In this document: positions 26,525-35,504 of the stretch, in pieces
Numbering within the stretch: position 1 is the stretch's first letter
Layout of the letters: every line of letters starts with the position of its first letter
Source of the DNA: Actinophytocola sp963729115
GTDB lineage: Bacteria; Actinomycetota; Actinomycetes; Mycobacteriales; Pseudonocardiaceae
Direction of reading: 5' to 3'
DNA length: 64,000 nt
Assembly (NCBI GenBank): GCA_963729115.1
Contig: CAVSMR010000023.1
Location: forward strand, 62,001 to 126,000
Translations under genes and position numbers: made by a program
The notes under the pieces: generated by a model
Told to the model about the DNA's origin: nothing
What the model saw: only the letters and a program-made list of their open reading frames with translations
Database searches by the model: none

Positions 26525-27951
26525 GGCCCGTACACCGTCATCCCGCCGTGCTCCTCGGAGTCCTTCGCCAGCCGGCGCGCGAGGTACAGCGACTCCAGGG
26601 CGAGCTCGACCGCCGCGGCGATGCGCCCCGGCGGGTCGTTCGGGCCGGTGTCCAGCCGTGCGGCGACCTCGTGGAGCACGGGCAGCTCCGGCAGCGCGCC
26701 GAGCACCTCCGCACCCGGCACCCGCTCCCCGGTGGCGACCAGGTGCCCGTCCACCACGACGTCCACCAGCGGCCGCAGGTCCAGACCCGCGAAGTGGTCC
26801 TTGGCGGTCTCGGCCACGGCCCGGCGCAGCAGGTGGGTCAGGTGCTCGGTCTCCCGGCCCTCCTCGCCGGACTCGAACTCGAGCTTGCCGCGCAGCACGG
26901 CGGGCACGGACTCGAGGTCGATCGGCCGCGCGATCGGCGGGTCCTCGCCGGTGAGCGCCGAGCGGCGCAGCGCCGCGGCCGACACGGTCTCCGCGGCGGC
27001 CACCGCGAACCGGGCGGACACGCCGGAGCGCTGGTCGATCGCCGACGACTCGCGCAGGTTGCGCACGAACCGCGCGAGTACCTCCAGCAGCGGGTCGCCG
27101 ACCTCCGCGAGCAGGTCCGCCTCCTGCTTGATCACGTCGATCTCGGCGGACACGGTCAGCGGGTAGTGGGTCACGACCTCGGCGCCGAACCGGTCCTTGA
27201 GCGGGGTGATGATCCGCCCGCGGTTGGTGTAGTCCTCGGGGTTCGAGGTGGCCACGAGCAGCACGTCGAGCGGCAGCCGCAGCGTGTAGCCGCGAACCTG
27301 GATGTCCCGCTCCTCCATGACGTTCAGCAGCGCGACCTGGATGCGCTCGGCGAGGTCGGGCAGCTCGTTGACGGCCACGATGCCCCGGTGCGCCCGCGGC
27401 ACGAGTCCGAAGTGGATGGTCTCCGGGTCGCCGAGCGTGCGGCCGGCGGCCACCTTCACCGGGTCCACGTCGCCGATCAGGTCGCCGACCGACGTGTCCG
27501 GGGTCGCCAGCTTCTCCGCGTACCGCTCCGAGCGGTGCCGCCACGCCACCGGCAGCTCGTCGCCGAGCTCTTCGGCGCGCCGCCGCGACTCCGGCGTGAT
27601 CGGGTCGAGCGGGTGCTCGCCCAGCTCCGCGCCGGCGATCACCGGCGTCCACTCGTCGAGCAGGCCCACGATCGTGCGCAGCAGCCTGGTCTTGCCCTGC
27701 CCGCGCTCGCCGAGCAGCACCACGTCGTGCCCGGCCAGCAGCGCCCGCTCCAGCTGGGGCAGCACGGTCTTCTCGAAGCCGACGATGCCCGGCCACGCAT
27801 CGCGCCCCTCGCGCAGCGCGGCCAGCAGGTTCTCGCGTATCTCCGTCTTGACGCCGCGCGGGACGTAGCCGGCCGCGCGCAGCTCGCCCGCGGTCCGCGG
27901 GAGGCCCTCCGGTGGGGTCACCTGTCCTGTCACCTTCCCGACGCTACGCAC
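26521..27951 (-). CDS. MoxR/Mg-chelatase-like AAA+ ATPase
   Basis: A 476-residue ATPase with Walker A LLGERGQGKTRLL (about residues 79-91), Walker B-region GIVAVNELPDL, sensor 1 LLVATSNPED and a NRGRIITPLKDRF motif typical of the Mg-chelatase I/MoxR clade. It is translationally coupled to the VWA gene and 34 bp downstream of the LtrA gene, with which it may be cotranscribed. The start is uncertain: GTG 27951 is the longest, while internal GTG codons a few residues later have better upstream signals. Confidence 0.85.
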   Translation of the reverse strand: MRSVGKVTGQVTPPEGLPRTAGELRAAGYVPRGVKTEIRENLLAALREGRDAWPGIVGFEKTVLPQLERALLAGHDVVLLGERGQGKTRLLRTIVGLLDEWTPVIAGAELGEHPLDPITPESRRRAEELGDELPVAWRHRSERYAEKLATPDTSVGDLIGDVDPVKVAAGRTLGDPETIHFGLVPRAHRGIVAVNELPDLAERIQVALLNVMEERDIQVRGYTLRLPLDVLLVATSNPEDYTNRGRIITPLKDRFGAEVVTHYPLTVSAEIDVIKQEADLLAEVGDPLLEVLARFVRNLRESSAIDQRSGVSARFAVAAAETVSAAALRRSALTGEDPPIARPIDLESVPAVLRGKLEFESGEEGRETEHLTHLLRRAVAETAKDHFAGLDLRPLVDVVVDGHLVATGERVPGAEVLGALPELPVLHEVAARLDTGPNDPPGRIAAAVELALESLYLARRLAKDSEEHGGMTVYGP

Positions 27952-27985
27952 GATCGGCCCGGGGGTCGACGTGGAGCAGCTCCAG

Positions 27986-29212
27986 CTACTCCCCGTGCAC
28001 GTCCTCGGGGTGGCCGTGCCGCAGCGCCTTCCGATCGTCCGCGAATATGACCATCTCGACGACGTTCAGGCCGATCAGCACGACCGCGAGCACGCCGAGC
28101 GTGGCGAGCGCCGGCAGCGTCGCCGCGAGCGGCACCAGCGCCAGCAGCACCGCGGCTGCGACGAGGCGGACGACCTTCAGGTTCCGGTAGCAGCGGAAGG
28201 CGAACCCGACCAGGGCGAGCAGGTACAGCACCACGCCGCCGTACATCGCCCACAGCGCGATGCCCTTGAGCGGGTCGGCCAGCGTGTGGTGGGCGGTGTC
28301 GCCGACGTACTCGAGCACCTTCTTCAGCCCCAGCGCCAGCAGCACGATGCCGCCCATCATCGGCAGGTGCAGGTAGGTGAACGCGGTCCGCGCCATCGCC
28401 ACCCGGTGCTCGCCGCGCGCCTGGGCCAGCGAGTGCTCGCCCAGCAGCGCCGAGGTGTCGAAGTAGACCCACCACAGGCTCGCCGACACCGACAGGCCCA
28501 GCGTCGCGGCCACGATGATCGGCCAGGAGATCGGCAGCTCGGTCACGCCCACGCCGATGGCCACGATCGACTCCCCCAGCGCCACGATCACGATCAGCCC
28601 GTGCCGCTCGGCGAAGTGGCGCGCCGAGTTCAACCGCCAGCCGCGCGCGCCGATGACCAGCGTGCCGCCGTAGTCGGCGACGATCGCGGCGGCCCACAGC
28701 AGCAGCTGCGCGTCGCCGGAGGTGTTCGCGGCGAGCAGCAGGAACACGGTGCCGCCGACCATCGTGGGCGCGAACATCGCCACCTGCCGGTGCAGCGCGG
28801 GGTCGTCGCGGCTGATGATCCAGAACAGCGCCAGGTGCGCGAGGCGAAGCACGAGGTAGGCCAACGCGAACACCGTGGGACCCGGCAGCCCGCCGGGCAG
28901 ATCCACGAACGACTCCGGGATCGCCAGCGCGAGCAGGAACATCGAGGCCATGCCGAGCAGCATCGTGAACCGGGCCCAGCCCTCGTCCGCCTTGACCACA
29001 TTGGACAGCCAGGAGTAACCGACCCAGCACCACCACACGACCGCGATGAGGAGCACGCCGCGCAGCAGGCCGCGCCCGCTGAGGTCGGCGGCCATCAGCG
29101 CGGTCACCTGGGTCAGCGCGAACACGAACACCAGGTCGAAGAAAAGCTCTAGGGTCGTGGCGGTGCCGGCCTCCCGCATCCGCTCGACCCGGACCCGCGC
29201 GGGATGAGTCAT
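27986..29212 (-). CDS. Low-temperature-requirement A (LtrA)-family membrane protein
   Basis: A 408-residue protein with about twelve hydrophobic segments and the LtrA signature near the N-terminus (TTLELFFDLVFVFALTQVT), the WWCWVGYSWLSN segment and the FAERHGLIVIVALGESI motif near the middle. Biochemical function is not established for the family. The ATG at 29212 has no strong ribosome binding site and diverges from the 29260 gene with a 47-bp gap. Confidence 0.85.
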   Translation of the reverse strand: MTHPARVRVERMREAGTATTLELFFDLVFVFALTQVTALMAADLSGRGLLRGVLLIAVVWWCWVGYSWLSNVVKADEGWARFTMLLGMASMFLLALAIPESFVDLPGGLPGPTVFALAYLVLRLAHLALFWIISRDDPALHRQVAMFAPTMVGGTVFLLLAANTSGDAQLLLWAAAIVADYGGTLVIGARGWRLNSARHFAERHGLIVIVALGESIVAIGVGVTELPISWPIIVAATLGLSVSASLWWVYFDTSALLGEHSLAQARGEHRVAMARTAFTYLHLPMMGGIVLLALGLKKVLEYVGDTAHHTLADPLKGIALWAMYGGVVLYLLALVGFAFRCYRNLKVVRLVAAAVLLALVPLAATLPALATLGVLAVVLIGLNVVEMVIFADDRKALRHGHPEDVHGE

Positions 29213-29259
29213 GGCGCCTAGTTTTGCTCACGAACGGCCAGTTGGGGAGCGTGACACGG

Positions 29260-29763
29260 ATGTCGGACGAGCGGCTCGAACTGCGGTGGGACCCGCGGCC
29301 CGGCGACTGGGGTGACGCGTTGCGCGCGGTCACGCCGCTCTACCGGTGGTCACCGTGGTTCGCCACGGCCATGGCGACGTTCGGCGCGGTCCTGGTCGTG
29401 CTCGGCCTGGTGTTGCCCGGCGTGTTCGGGGTCGTCTGCGGGGTCGTCATCGCCGCGCTGCCGATGCTCGACGTGTACCTGTCGTTCCGGCGCAACCCGG
29501 TCGCCGCGGCCACCGTGACCGCGACGGCCGACGAGTCCTCGATGCGCATGATGACGATCGACGGCACCGCGTACACCGATCTGCGCTGGTCGACGCTGAC
29601 CGGCTGGCAGGAGACGAACCGCAGCTTCGTGCTGCGCACCGACGAGGCGACCGCCCTGTTCCCGGTGCCGAACCGGGCGTTCGGCGCGCAGGAGGAGCGG
29701 CGGCGGTTCCGCGAGCTGCTGGAGCGGCACGTGGGCCCGGAGCGGCGCGCGTCGGCCCGCTGA
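29260..29763 (+). CDS. YcxB-like membrane protein
   Basis: A 167-residue protein with two closely spaced membrane helices (about residues 28-68) and a C-terminal soluble YcxB-like domain (TIDGTAYTDLRWSTLTGWQE, VPNRAF). ATG 29260 has GGGGAG 10 nt upstream; ORF extension to 29224 lacks one. Function unknown. Confidence 0.7.
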   Translation: MSDERLELRWDPRPGDWGDALRAVTPLYRWSPWFATAMATFGAVLVVLGLVLPGVFGVVCGVVIAALPMLDVYLSFRRNPVAAATVTATADESSMRMMTIDGTAYTDLRWSTLTGWQETNRSFVLRTDEATALFPVPNRAFGAQEERRRFRELLERHVGPERRASAR

Positions 29764-29806
29764 TCGACATGGGGCCCACCCCGAACAGGTGGCGACGGTG
29801 ATCGCG

Positions 29807-29818
29807 TAACCTGCGTTC
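29807..29818 (+). promoter_or_regulatory. Leaderless promoter of the 29819 gene
   Basis: TAACCT (29807-29812) ends exactly 6 nt before GTG 29819; no Shine-Dalgarno is present. Confidence 0.45.
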
Positions 29819-30607
29819 GTGTCATCCCCCAGCGCGACAATGGCTGTCTGGTCATCGGCCTGGCTGAGCGGTGCCGCGGCCGCCGACGACGTGCTCGACG
29901 CCCTCCAGGACTGGGCCGAGCTGCACGAGGTCGTCGCCGCGGACGAGGACGTGGCGGCATCCCTGGAGATTCCGTTGCGTGGCGAGCCCGGCTGCGCGCC
30001 GGCGTCGCTGCTCGGCGCGCTCCGCCGGACGGGCGTCGGCGCCGGACAGCTGGTCATGCCGGTGCCCGGCGACGTGCGCGGGCTCGGCGGGCCGGGTGTG
30101 TTCGCCACCGCGGCGCTGCGGGCGGGCGAGGCGGTCGTGCTCGGCACGCTGGGCCTCGTGCCGGAACGAATCGGCAGCGGCATCGTGCGCTGGACCGTCT
30201 ACGACGTCGGACCGGGCACGCCGCAGGCGCTGGTGCCGCTGGGCGAGGCCGAGCACGAGCTGACCGGCGCGATGCGGGTGGCCGCCGGCATGCTGATCGA
30301 GCTCGGCGTGGCCAAGCAGCGGGAGGGCGTGCGGGAGGAGCTGCAGGCCCGGGTGGCCGAGCGGACGAAGGCCAGCTGGCCGGCCGGCATGCCGCCGCGC
30401 GCGGTGCGCGTGCTGCAGCGGGCCGCCGAGGTGTCGGCGATCCTGGAGCTGGCGATGGAGGACGAGCCGGGTGGCGCGCTGTCCGCGTCGTCGGCGCTGA
30501 AGCGGGCCGAGGCGTTGCGCCCGCTGTTCGCCGCGGTGCGCACGGCCCGGTGCGCGGCGGTGGCCGAGGCGGTTCGCGCCTTGTCGGATCACGCCGGACG
30601 CCTCTAG
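29819..30607 (+). CDS. Conserved-looking hypothetical protein
   Basis: A 262-residue cytoplasmic protein, Ala/Leu/Glu rich, without membrane segments or recognisable catalytic motifs. The middle (about residues 72-140) is a beta-rich Gly/Pro segment (GQLVMPVPGDVRGLGGPGVF), and the C-terminal half is helical. The GTG start is supported by a leaderless-type -10. Codon use is that of a real gene. I do not recognise a family. Confidence 0.65.
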   Translation: MSSPSATMAVWSSAWLSGAAAADDVLDALQDWAELHEVVAADEDVAASLEIPLRGEPGCAPASLLGALRRTGVGAGQLVMPVPGDVRGLGGPGVFATAALRAGEAVVLGTLGLVPERIGSGIVRWTVYDVGPGTPQALVPLGEAEHELTGAMRVAAGMLIELGVAKQREGVREELQARVAERTKASWPAGMPPRAVRVLQRAAEVSAILELAMEDEPGGALSASSALKRAEALRPLFAAVRTARCAAVAEAVRALSDHAGRL

Positions 30608-30707
30608 CGACCTCGGGGGACCGTGCCGGCACCCAGCCGCATCACCGGATATCTGCAAAGCTCGCTGGGACGCAACCCAGCGCATTGAATTCCGGGGAGG
30701 CGGACCG

Positions 30708-31286
30708 GTGCTGATCGAGCAGCGACTGCACGCGGGCATCCGCGACGGGTCGATCACCGTGCTGTTCCGGCGGTGGCGCCGGCGCCAGGTGACGGCCGGC
30801 AACGTGTACCGGACGGCGGCCGGGCGGCTCATCGTCGAGTCCGTGAACGAGGTCTCCCCCGACCGGATCCGCCCCACGGACGCGCGGGCGGCGGGCTACC
30901 GGACGGTGGCCGACGCGGTGGCGGACCTGCACGGCGACGAGTCCGACCCGGTGTACCTGCTGCGGCTGCGCCTGGTGGACGAGCCCGACCCCCGAGACGT
31001 CCTCGCACGCGACGCCGACCTGTCCACTTCGGACGTCGAGGAGATCACGCGGCGCCTCGCCCGCTACGACAAGGCGGCATCGCGCGGGCCGTGGACCGGC
31101 GAGACGCTCGACATCATCCGCCGCCGCCCGGCGATCCGCGCGGGCGACCTGGCCGACGAGCTGGGCCGCGAGGTGCATCCGTTCAAGGTGGACGTTCGCA
31201 AGCTCAAGAACCTGGGCCTGACCCTGAGCCTGGAGAAGGGCTACCGCCTCTCTCCCCGCGGCGAGGCATACCTGCGCCTGCGCTGA
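30708..31286 (+). CDS. ASCH-like/winged-helix hypothetical protein
   Basis: A 192-residue protein. The N-terminal 95 residues (VLFRRWRRRQVTAGNVYRT...LIVESVNEV...VYLLRLRLVDEPDPR) have the layout of an ASCH/PUA-like RNA- or nucleotide-binding fold. The C-terminal 60 residues (RRRPAIRAGDLADELGREVH, VRKLKNLGLTLSL, YRLSPRGEAYL) look like a winged helix. The GTG start has GGGGAGG 7 nt upstream. The combination suggests a nucleic-acid-binding regulator; function unknown. Confidence 0.6.
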   Translation: MLIEQRLHAGIRDGSITVLFRRWRRRQVTAGNVYRTAAGRLIVESVNEVSPDRIRPTDARAAGYRTVADAVADLHGDESDPVYLLRLRLVDEPDPRDVLARDADLSTSDVEEITRRLARYDKAASRGPWTGETLDIIRRRPAIRAGDLADELGREVHPFKVDVRKLKNLGLTLSLEKGYRLSPRGEAYLRLR

Positions 31287-31311
31287 GGCGTGGCGACCGG
31301 ACCGGACGGCG

Positions 31312-32544
31312 TCAGGTCGGCCGGCCGGTGGGGGACGTGTCCGGCATGAGGCCCAGGACGTGCGCCGCCGCCAGCGCGCCGGGCCGGTTGCGGGCGCCCA
31401 GCTTGCGGAACAGCCGGGCCTGGATGTTCTCCACGGTCTTCTCCGCGATGCCGAGTACCCGCGCGGTGCGCCGGACGGTGTGGCCGTCGGCGATCGAGCG
31501 CAGGATGTCGCCCTCGCGGGAGGTGAGCACCGGTAGCCGCGGCGCCGGGATGGCCGGCACCCGCAGGGCCTCCAGCAGCGCGCCGCCGGCACCGGCGTCC
31601 AGGGCCACGAATCCGTGAGAGCTCAACCGCAGCGCGGCGACGAGGTCGCTCTCCACCTCGTCGATCGTGACGATCGCGACCACACCGCGCAGCACCGCCT
31701 CCAGCACCTCGGCCCGGCCGGGCGCGGCACTGCGCACCAGCACCACCGGCGGCACGGCCTCGCCGGCCGCGTGGTCGGGCCAGTCCGCCCCGGCCGGGTC
31801 GACCAGCAGCAGCGGGGCGCCGGCACGCACCGGGATGCCCGCGGCGCACAGCACGGCGGCGACCCGCGACCGGGCGTCGCCCTGCGCACCGCGCAGCTCG
31901 ACGCAGGTCTGGTCGGCGATGGCCGCGGCCCGGTGCGGGCGCGGCTGGGTGTGCGGCCGGACGACGATGCCCAGCCGCACCGCCCTGGCCACGGCCTGCG
32001 TCTGGCTGTCCACGCCGAGCTTGCGGTAGATCCCCCGCTTGGCGTTGGCCACCCGGGTCTCGCTGAGGTCCAGCGCCTTGGCGATCCCGGCGACCGTGTG
32101 ACCGGCGGCCAGCAGGTGGATGATCCGGTCCTCCGGCGTCGTCAGCCGGGTGCCCGGCGGCCGGTGCGCCGGCAGGTCCTCGCGCACGCACTGGCGTAAC
32201 ACGATGTGCAGCGTGTCGAGGCCGCGCGAGCAGCACACCAGGGTGTCCACGCCGAGCCGCCACAGCGCACCGAGCTCGGTCGCACCGAGCCGGTCGTACA
32301 GCACCACGAGCCGGACCAGGCCGAGGCAGGCCCGCAGCTGGGCGAGCGTGCGGTGCGGGTCGGGGCCGAGCTCGTCGTCCAGGTGGACCACCGCCAGATC
32401 CGGCTCGCGCAGCTCGCACAGGGGCGGCAGGTCCGCGAGGTCCGCGACCGTGCCGACGACCGCGTACTCGGGCCGCGCGGCCAGCTCGGCGGTGAGCAGA
32501 TCGGCGAACAGCCGGTGATCGGACCGCAGCGCAACCCGGATCAT
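31312..32544 (-). CDS. LuxR-type regulator with duplicated receiver-like and HTH units
   Basis: A 410-residue protein built as two repeats. Each has a receiver-like alpha/beta region (MIRVALRSDHRLFADLLTAE at the start; VAAVLCAAGIPVRAGAPLLL in the second half) and a LuxR/FixJ HTH: LTTPEDRIIHLLAAGHTVAG (about residues 135-195) and LTSREGDILRSIADGHTVRR (about 340-400). The receivers lack a clear phosphoacceptor Asp context, so they may be unphosphorylated pseudo-receivers. A fine promoter precedes it. No histidine kinase is nearby. It may bind DNA as an intramolecular pseudo-dimer. Confidence 0.8.
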   Translation of the reverse strand: MIRVALRSDHRLFADLLTAELAARPEYAVVGTVADLADLPPLCELREPDLAVVHLDDELGPDPHRTLAQLRACLGLVRLVVLYDRLGATELGALWRLGVDTLVCCSRGLDTLHIVLRQCVREDLPAHRPPGTRLTTPEDRIIHLLAAGHTVAGIAKALDLSETRVANAKRGIYRKLGVDSQTQAVARAVRLGIVVRPHTQPRPHRAAAIADQTCVELRGAQGDARSRVAAVLCAAGIPVRAGAPLLLVDPAGADWPDHAAGEAVPPVVLVRSAAPGRAEVLEAVLRGVVAIVTIDEVESDLVAALRLSSHGFVALDAGAGGALLEALRVPAIPAPRLPVLTSREGDILRSIADGHTVRRTARVLGIAEKTVENIQARLFRKLGARNRPGALAAAHVLGLMPDTSPTGRPT

Positions 32545-32595
32545 GGACTACCACCGTCCGTCGGCCCCGACGACGCAGGAGTTTTTGTATGGATG

Positions 32596-32625
32596 ATCGT
32601 AAGTCTGCCAAGATCATCTGGTCAA
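32596..32625 (-). promoter_or_regulatory. Sigma-A-type promoter of the LuxR regulator with dyad
   Basis: On the minus strand TTGACC (complement of 32620-32625), an 18-nt spacer and TACGAT (complement of 32596-32601). An inverted repeat GATGATC-N13-GATCATC (32592-32618) overlaps the spacer and -10, a plausible autoregulatory operator. Confidence 0.6.
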
Positions 32626-32674
32626 TCGACCTTGTGGCGGGAATTCTTCGCCCGACCGATGGAACGAGTCGCGG

Positions 32675-32704
32675 CGCCGCCCGGAGCTGGAGCCCCGGGC
32701 GGCG
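32675..32704 (-). terminator. Terminator after the peroxidase gene
   Basis: CGCCGCCCGG / CCGGGCGGCG, a perfect 10-bp stem with a 10-nt loop, 14 bp after the peroxidase stop. Confidence 0.65.
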
Positions 32705-32718
32705 TCACGACCCTGCGG

Positions 32719-34908
32719 TCAGCCGGTTGGTTTCGCCGTTCGGTGCCTGCGGCGACCCAGGTGCCGGCCGCCCGACTGCCCCGCGATGACGGCGGCCGGG
32801 GTCTCCTGGTGGGTGCCGGTCCCGGGGTTCTTGCGGTTGTGGCGGGCCAGGTCCGACGCCGCGGGCTTCGCCGCGGCGGCGATCCGGGCCCGGTCACGCG
32901 CGACCGCGGTCGCCGCTGCGGTCTCCGACGAGGTCGCCTTGCCGGCTCCGACGTCGGGTGCGCCGGGCAGGCGGAACACGTTGGCCGCCAGGTCGGACAG
33001 CGGGATGTCCGTGTTGTCCGCGATGACCTGCGCCAGCGTCCGGCGCGAGTCGATGCCGAACGTCGACCGGATGTAGCTCTGCAACGGGTCGTTGCGGTAG
33101 AAGAAGCGGTCCCCGTCCCGGGCCGCGCCGAACTGGTCGCGCCAGATCGCGAGCTGGAGCTCACCGAGCTCCGAGCCGGTGACGTGCTTCTCGGCCATCA
33201 TGCCGGTGAACGCGTCCATAGTGGACACCGACCCGTAGATCGCCTTGAGCCGCGCCGCCACGGTGCACCGGCGCACCACCCGGGTGGCGGTGTCGTTCGC
33301 CACGTCGGTCGGGTTGCCGTTGATGTCGAACGCGGCGAGGATGTCCAGGCAGTTCGGGTCGTTGACCTCGTCGCCCGGGGTGAGCAACGGGTCCGCCGGG
33401 AACGCGTCGGTCGACTCACCGGTGATCGCGGTGAACGACGTCTTGGCGGGCAGGCCGTAGGAGTTGCGCATCTGGTTGTAGGCCGGCATGCCGTGGTCGC
33501 GGCCGCGCTGCATGTCGATCGCGCCGAGGTCCACCACGCCGTCGAAGCAGTCCGGCAGCTCCGGCCCGTCCAGGCAGTCCGGGTTGCCGGATACGGGGAT
33601 CCGGAACAGGATGCTGCGCAGCTGGTTGTCGATCATCTCGTCGTTGCGGTAGCCCGACTCGCCGCTGATACCGGTCATGAGCGGTCCGAGCTGGACCTGC
33701 TCCACCAGGTCGGGGTTGAAGAACAGCACGTTGTCGGGAATCGCGAGGGTCACGTCCGCGCCGTCGACCTCGACCTCGACGCCCTGCGCCTCGAGGGCGT
33801 CCAGCGTGGCCTGCGAGTAGCGGCTGACGTTGGTGTCGGTCTCGATCTCGCCGTGGATGATGCTGTGCGCGCGGTAGCCGACGGTGGCGAACTCGTGCGC
33901 GACCGCCGGGTTCAGGCCCGGGTTGTAGCCCCCGTAGGTCGGCAGCGTGACGCCCATCGCCGGGAGGAACTCGTTGTAGGTGATGTGCTGGATCTCCGCG
34001 ATCACCACGGCCCGCGCGAGCTGGAACCTGTCCTGCGCCGAGATGTTGGCCGGCAGCGCCGCCGCGACCCGGTTGTGCTCGCGGGCGAACAGCGTCTGCA
34101 CCGCGGTCAGCGCGGCCTGCTCGTTGGTCCGCACGTCACCGGCGACGGTGGCCCGGCCCGGGCTGCCGAGCAGGCGCCCGTCCACCTGCATGAACGGTGC
34201 GGCCCCCGGGTTGCCCCTGGCGTCCGCGCGCGGCAGGTAGTTGCTGGGCATCAGCATCGTGCCCAGGTTGTTGTCGGGGTTGCCGTCGACCGATCCGTCG
34301 CGCAACCAGTCCAGCCGGCCATCGGACGGGCCGTACACGGCCTCGGCGTCGAGGAACGAGTTCTCGGTGTTGATGTGCTGGCGGGCGTTGGTGACTCCGG
34401 TGCCCGGCGCGGCCGCCGACCGGTTGAACGGGATGACGCCAAGGGTGTTGGTGAAGGACTCCATCGGGTCGGCGGAGTTGAACGGGATGTTCGCCGGGGT
34501 GCCGGCCTCGTCGCGGTGACCGACGTTGTGGTCCACGAACTGTCCCCAGACGTTGCCCCACTGAGTGACGCCGCGTTCGGAGAACACGTTGGCGTTCTCG
34601 TCGTTGAAGATCCGGTTGGACACCATCCTCGGGTCCGGCCCGGCGACCTCCTGGCTGCGGCCGTCGGCGTAGCGGGCCGGTCCGATCCGCAGGTACCGGG
34701 TGTTGACGCTGCCGACCCCGGGCGAGAAGGGATTGTTGTTGACCCCGCTGAGGCTCTGCACCTCCCACGCGCCCAGGATCGGTGCGTCGGAGACGCCGCC
34801 GTCCTCGGCTGCGGCCGGCCCGGCGACGATCACCGGCACGATAGCGGTGAGGCCGGCGAGAACGGCGGTGCAGACTCGTCTGGATCTCGACCTGCGCGCG
34901 GTGGGCAT
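32719..34908 (-). CDS. Secreted animal-type (peroxidase-cyclooxygenase) haem peroxidase
   Basis: A 729-residue protein with a Sec signal peptide (cleavage near AGPAAAED, residue 35). It has the superfamily landmarks: WGQFVDHN (distal His 127, preceded by the Asp that forms a haem ester in mammalian enzymes), NTENSFLDAEAVYG, EHNRVA, proximal His 348 in GYRAHSIIHGE and DMQRGRDHGMPAYNQMR. The Asp after the distal His, a Ca2+ ligand in mammalian peroxidases, is Asn here. The C-terminal 80 residues are Ala/Arg rich and probably disordered. AGGAG lies 7 nt before the ATG. It probably oxidises halides or phenols outside the cell. It is monocistronic. Confidence 0.88.
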   Translation of the reverse strand: MPTARRSRSRRVCTAVLAGLTAIVPVIVAGPAAAEDGGVSDAPILGAWEVQSLSGVNNNPFSPGVGSVNTRYLRIGPARYADGRSQEVAGPDPRMVSNRIFNDENANVFSERGVTQWGNVWGQFVDHNVGHRDEAGTPANIPFNSADPMESFTNTLGVIPFNRSAAAPGTGVTNARQHINTENSFLDAEAVYGPSDGRLDWLRDGSVDGNPDNNLGTMLMPSNYLPRADARGNPGAAPFMQVDGRLLGSPGRATVAGDVRTNEQAALTAVQTLFAREHNRVAAALPANISAQDRFQLARAVVIAEIQHITYNEFLPAMGVTLPTYGGYNPGLNPAVAHEFATVGYRAHSIIHGEIETDTNVSRYSQATLDALEAQGVEVEVDGADVTLAIPDNVLFFNPDLVEQVQLGPLMTGISGESGYRNDEMIDNQLRSILFRIPVSGNPDCLDGPELPDCFDGVVDLGAIDMQRGRDHGMPAYNQMRNSYGLPAKTSFTAITGESTDAFPADPLLTPGDEVNDPNCLDILAAFDINGNPTDVANDTATRVVRRCTVAARLKAIYGSVSTMDAFTGMMAEKHVTGSELGELQLAIWRDQFGAARDGDRFFYRNDPLQSYIRSTFGIDSRRTLAQVIADNTDIPLSDLAANVFRLPGAPDVGAGKATSSETAAATAVARDRARIAAAAKPAASDLARHNRKNPGTGTHQETPAAVIAGQSGGRHLGRRRHRTAKPTG

Positions 34909-35504
34909 TTCGTTACTCCTGTCCTGAATGACCGATATGACGCGGGCCGAACGCGCGTTTCAGCGCCTATTCGGACCGCATGCGGCAGGGCAAATAGCGG
35001 AACGAATAGTTGGCTGGCGCCATATCCATGGCGGAAATGCAGGTTTCACGGCCGGGAAACGAAAAGCACTGCCTAGGCTGGAGCAATAGTGAACCTGACT
35101 CACAATCCGGTCAACGGACGGCATCGAACCGTTTCCCTTGGGGGGTTCACGTTTTCACCACCACGACCCCGCCCCTACCGCGCGGCGAAGTGGCCGGTAG
35201 TGCGCGCGCGCGGGACGATTCAGCTCAATGAGAGGTCGGCGCCGTTCGTTCCTCGGATGACCGTTCCGGCAGGTCGGTTCCGCAATGTGTCGACACCGCC
35301 GCAAGGGACGATTGGTTGCGGATTTCAACTAACGCCGAAGCCCGCCATTCGCGTCAGCGTCGCTGCCGGAATGGTGATGCCGTCCCGGCCGGACCGGCCG
35401 AGCCGGTTGCGATCGAACACGGGCGATCCGGCGCGCGGGTGAGCTTGTTACGCCGCTCGGATGTCCGGGCGGCATCCCATTGCCCGGAGAGTGCCGGCAG
35501 CGGC
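34909..35504. other. 596-bp intergenic region, less GC-rich
   Basis: This holds the peroxidase promoter region and the 3' side of hemH. Base composition is lower in GC than its surroundings. One rightward frame (GTG 35089 to 35442, 117 codons) has TAGGCT and GGAG upstream, but its codon use lacks the strong G/C third-position bias and I see no family, so I do not call it a gene. No repeat or RNA is recognisable. Confidence 0.4.

Noticed and set aside
24572..27796. 1074-codon open frame apparently fusing the VWA protein to an Arg/Ala-rich N-terminus
   Set aside because: The upstream 400 codons are the antisense-free shadow of the AAA+ gene in another frame; the GTG overlapping the AAA+ stop at 26524 is the natural start.
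35089..35442. 117-codon frame with TAGGCT and GGAG upstream
   Set aside because: Codon third positions lack the strong G/C bias of every other gene here and no domain is recognisable.
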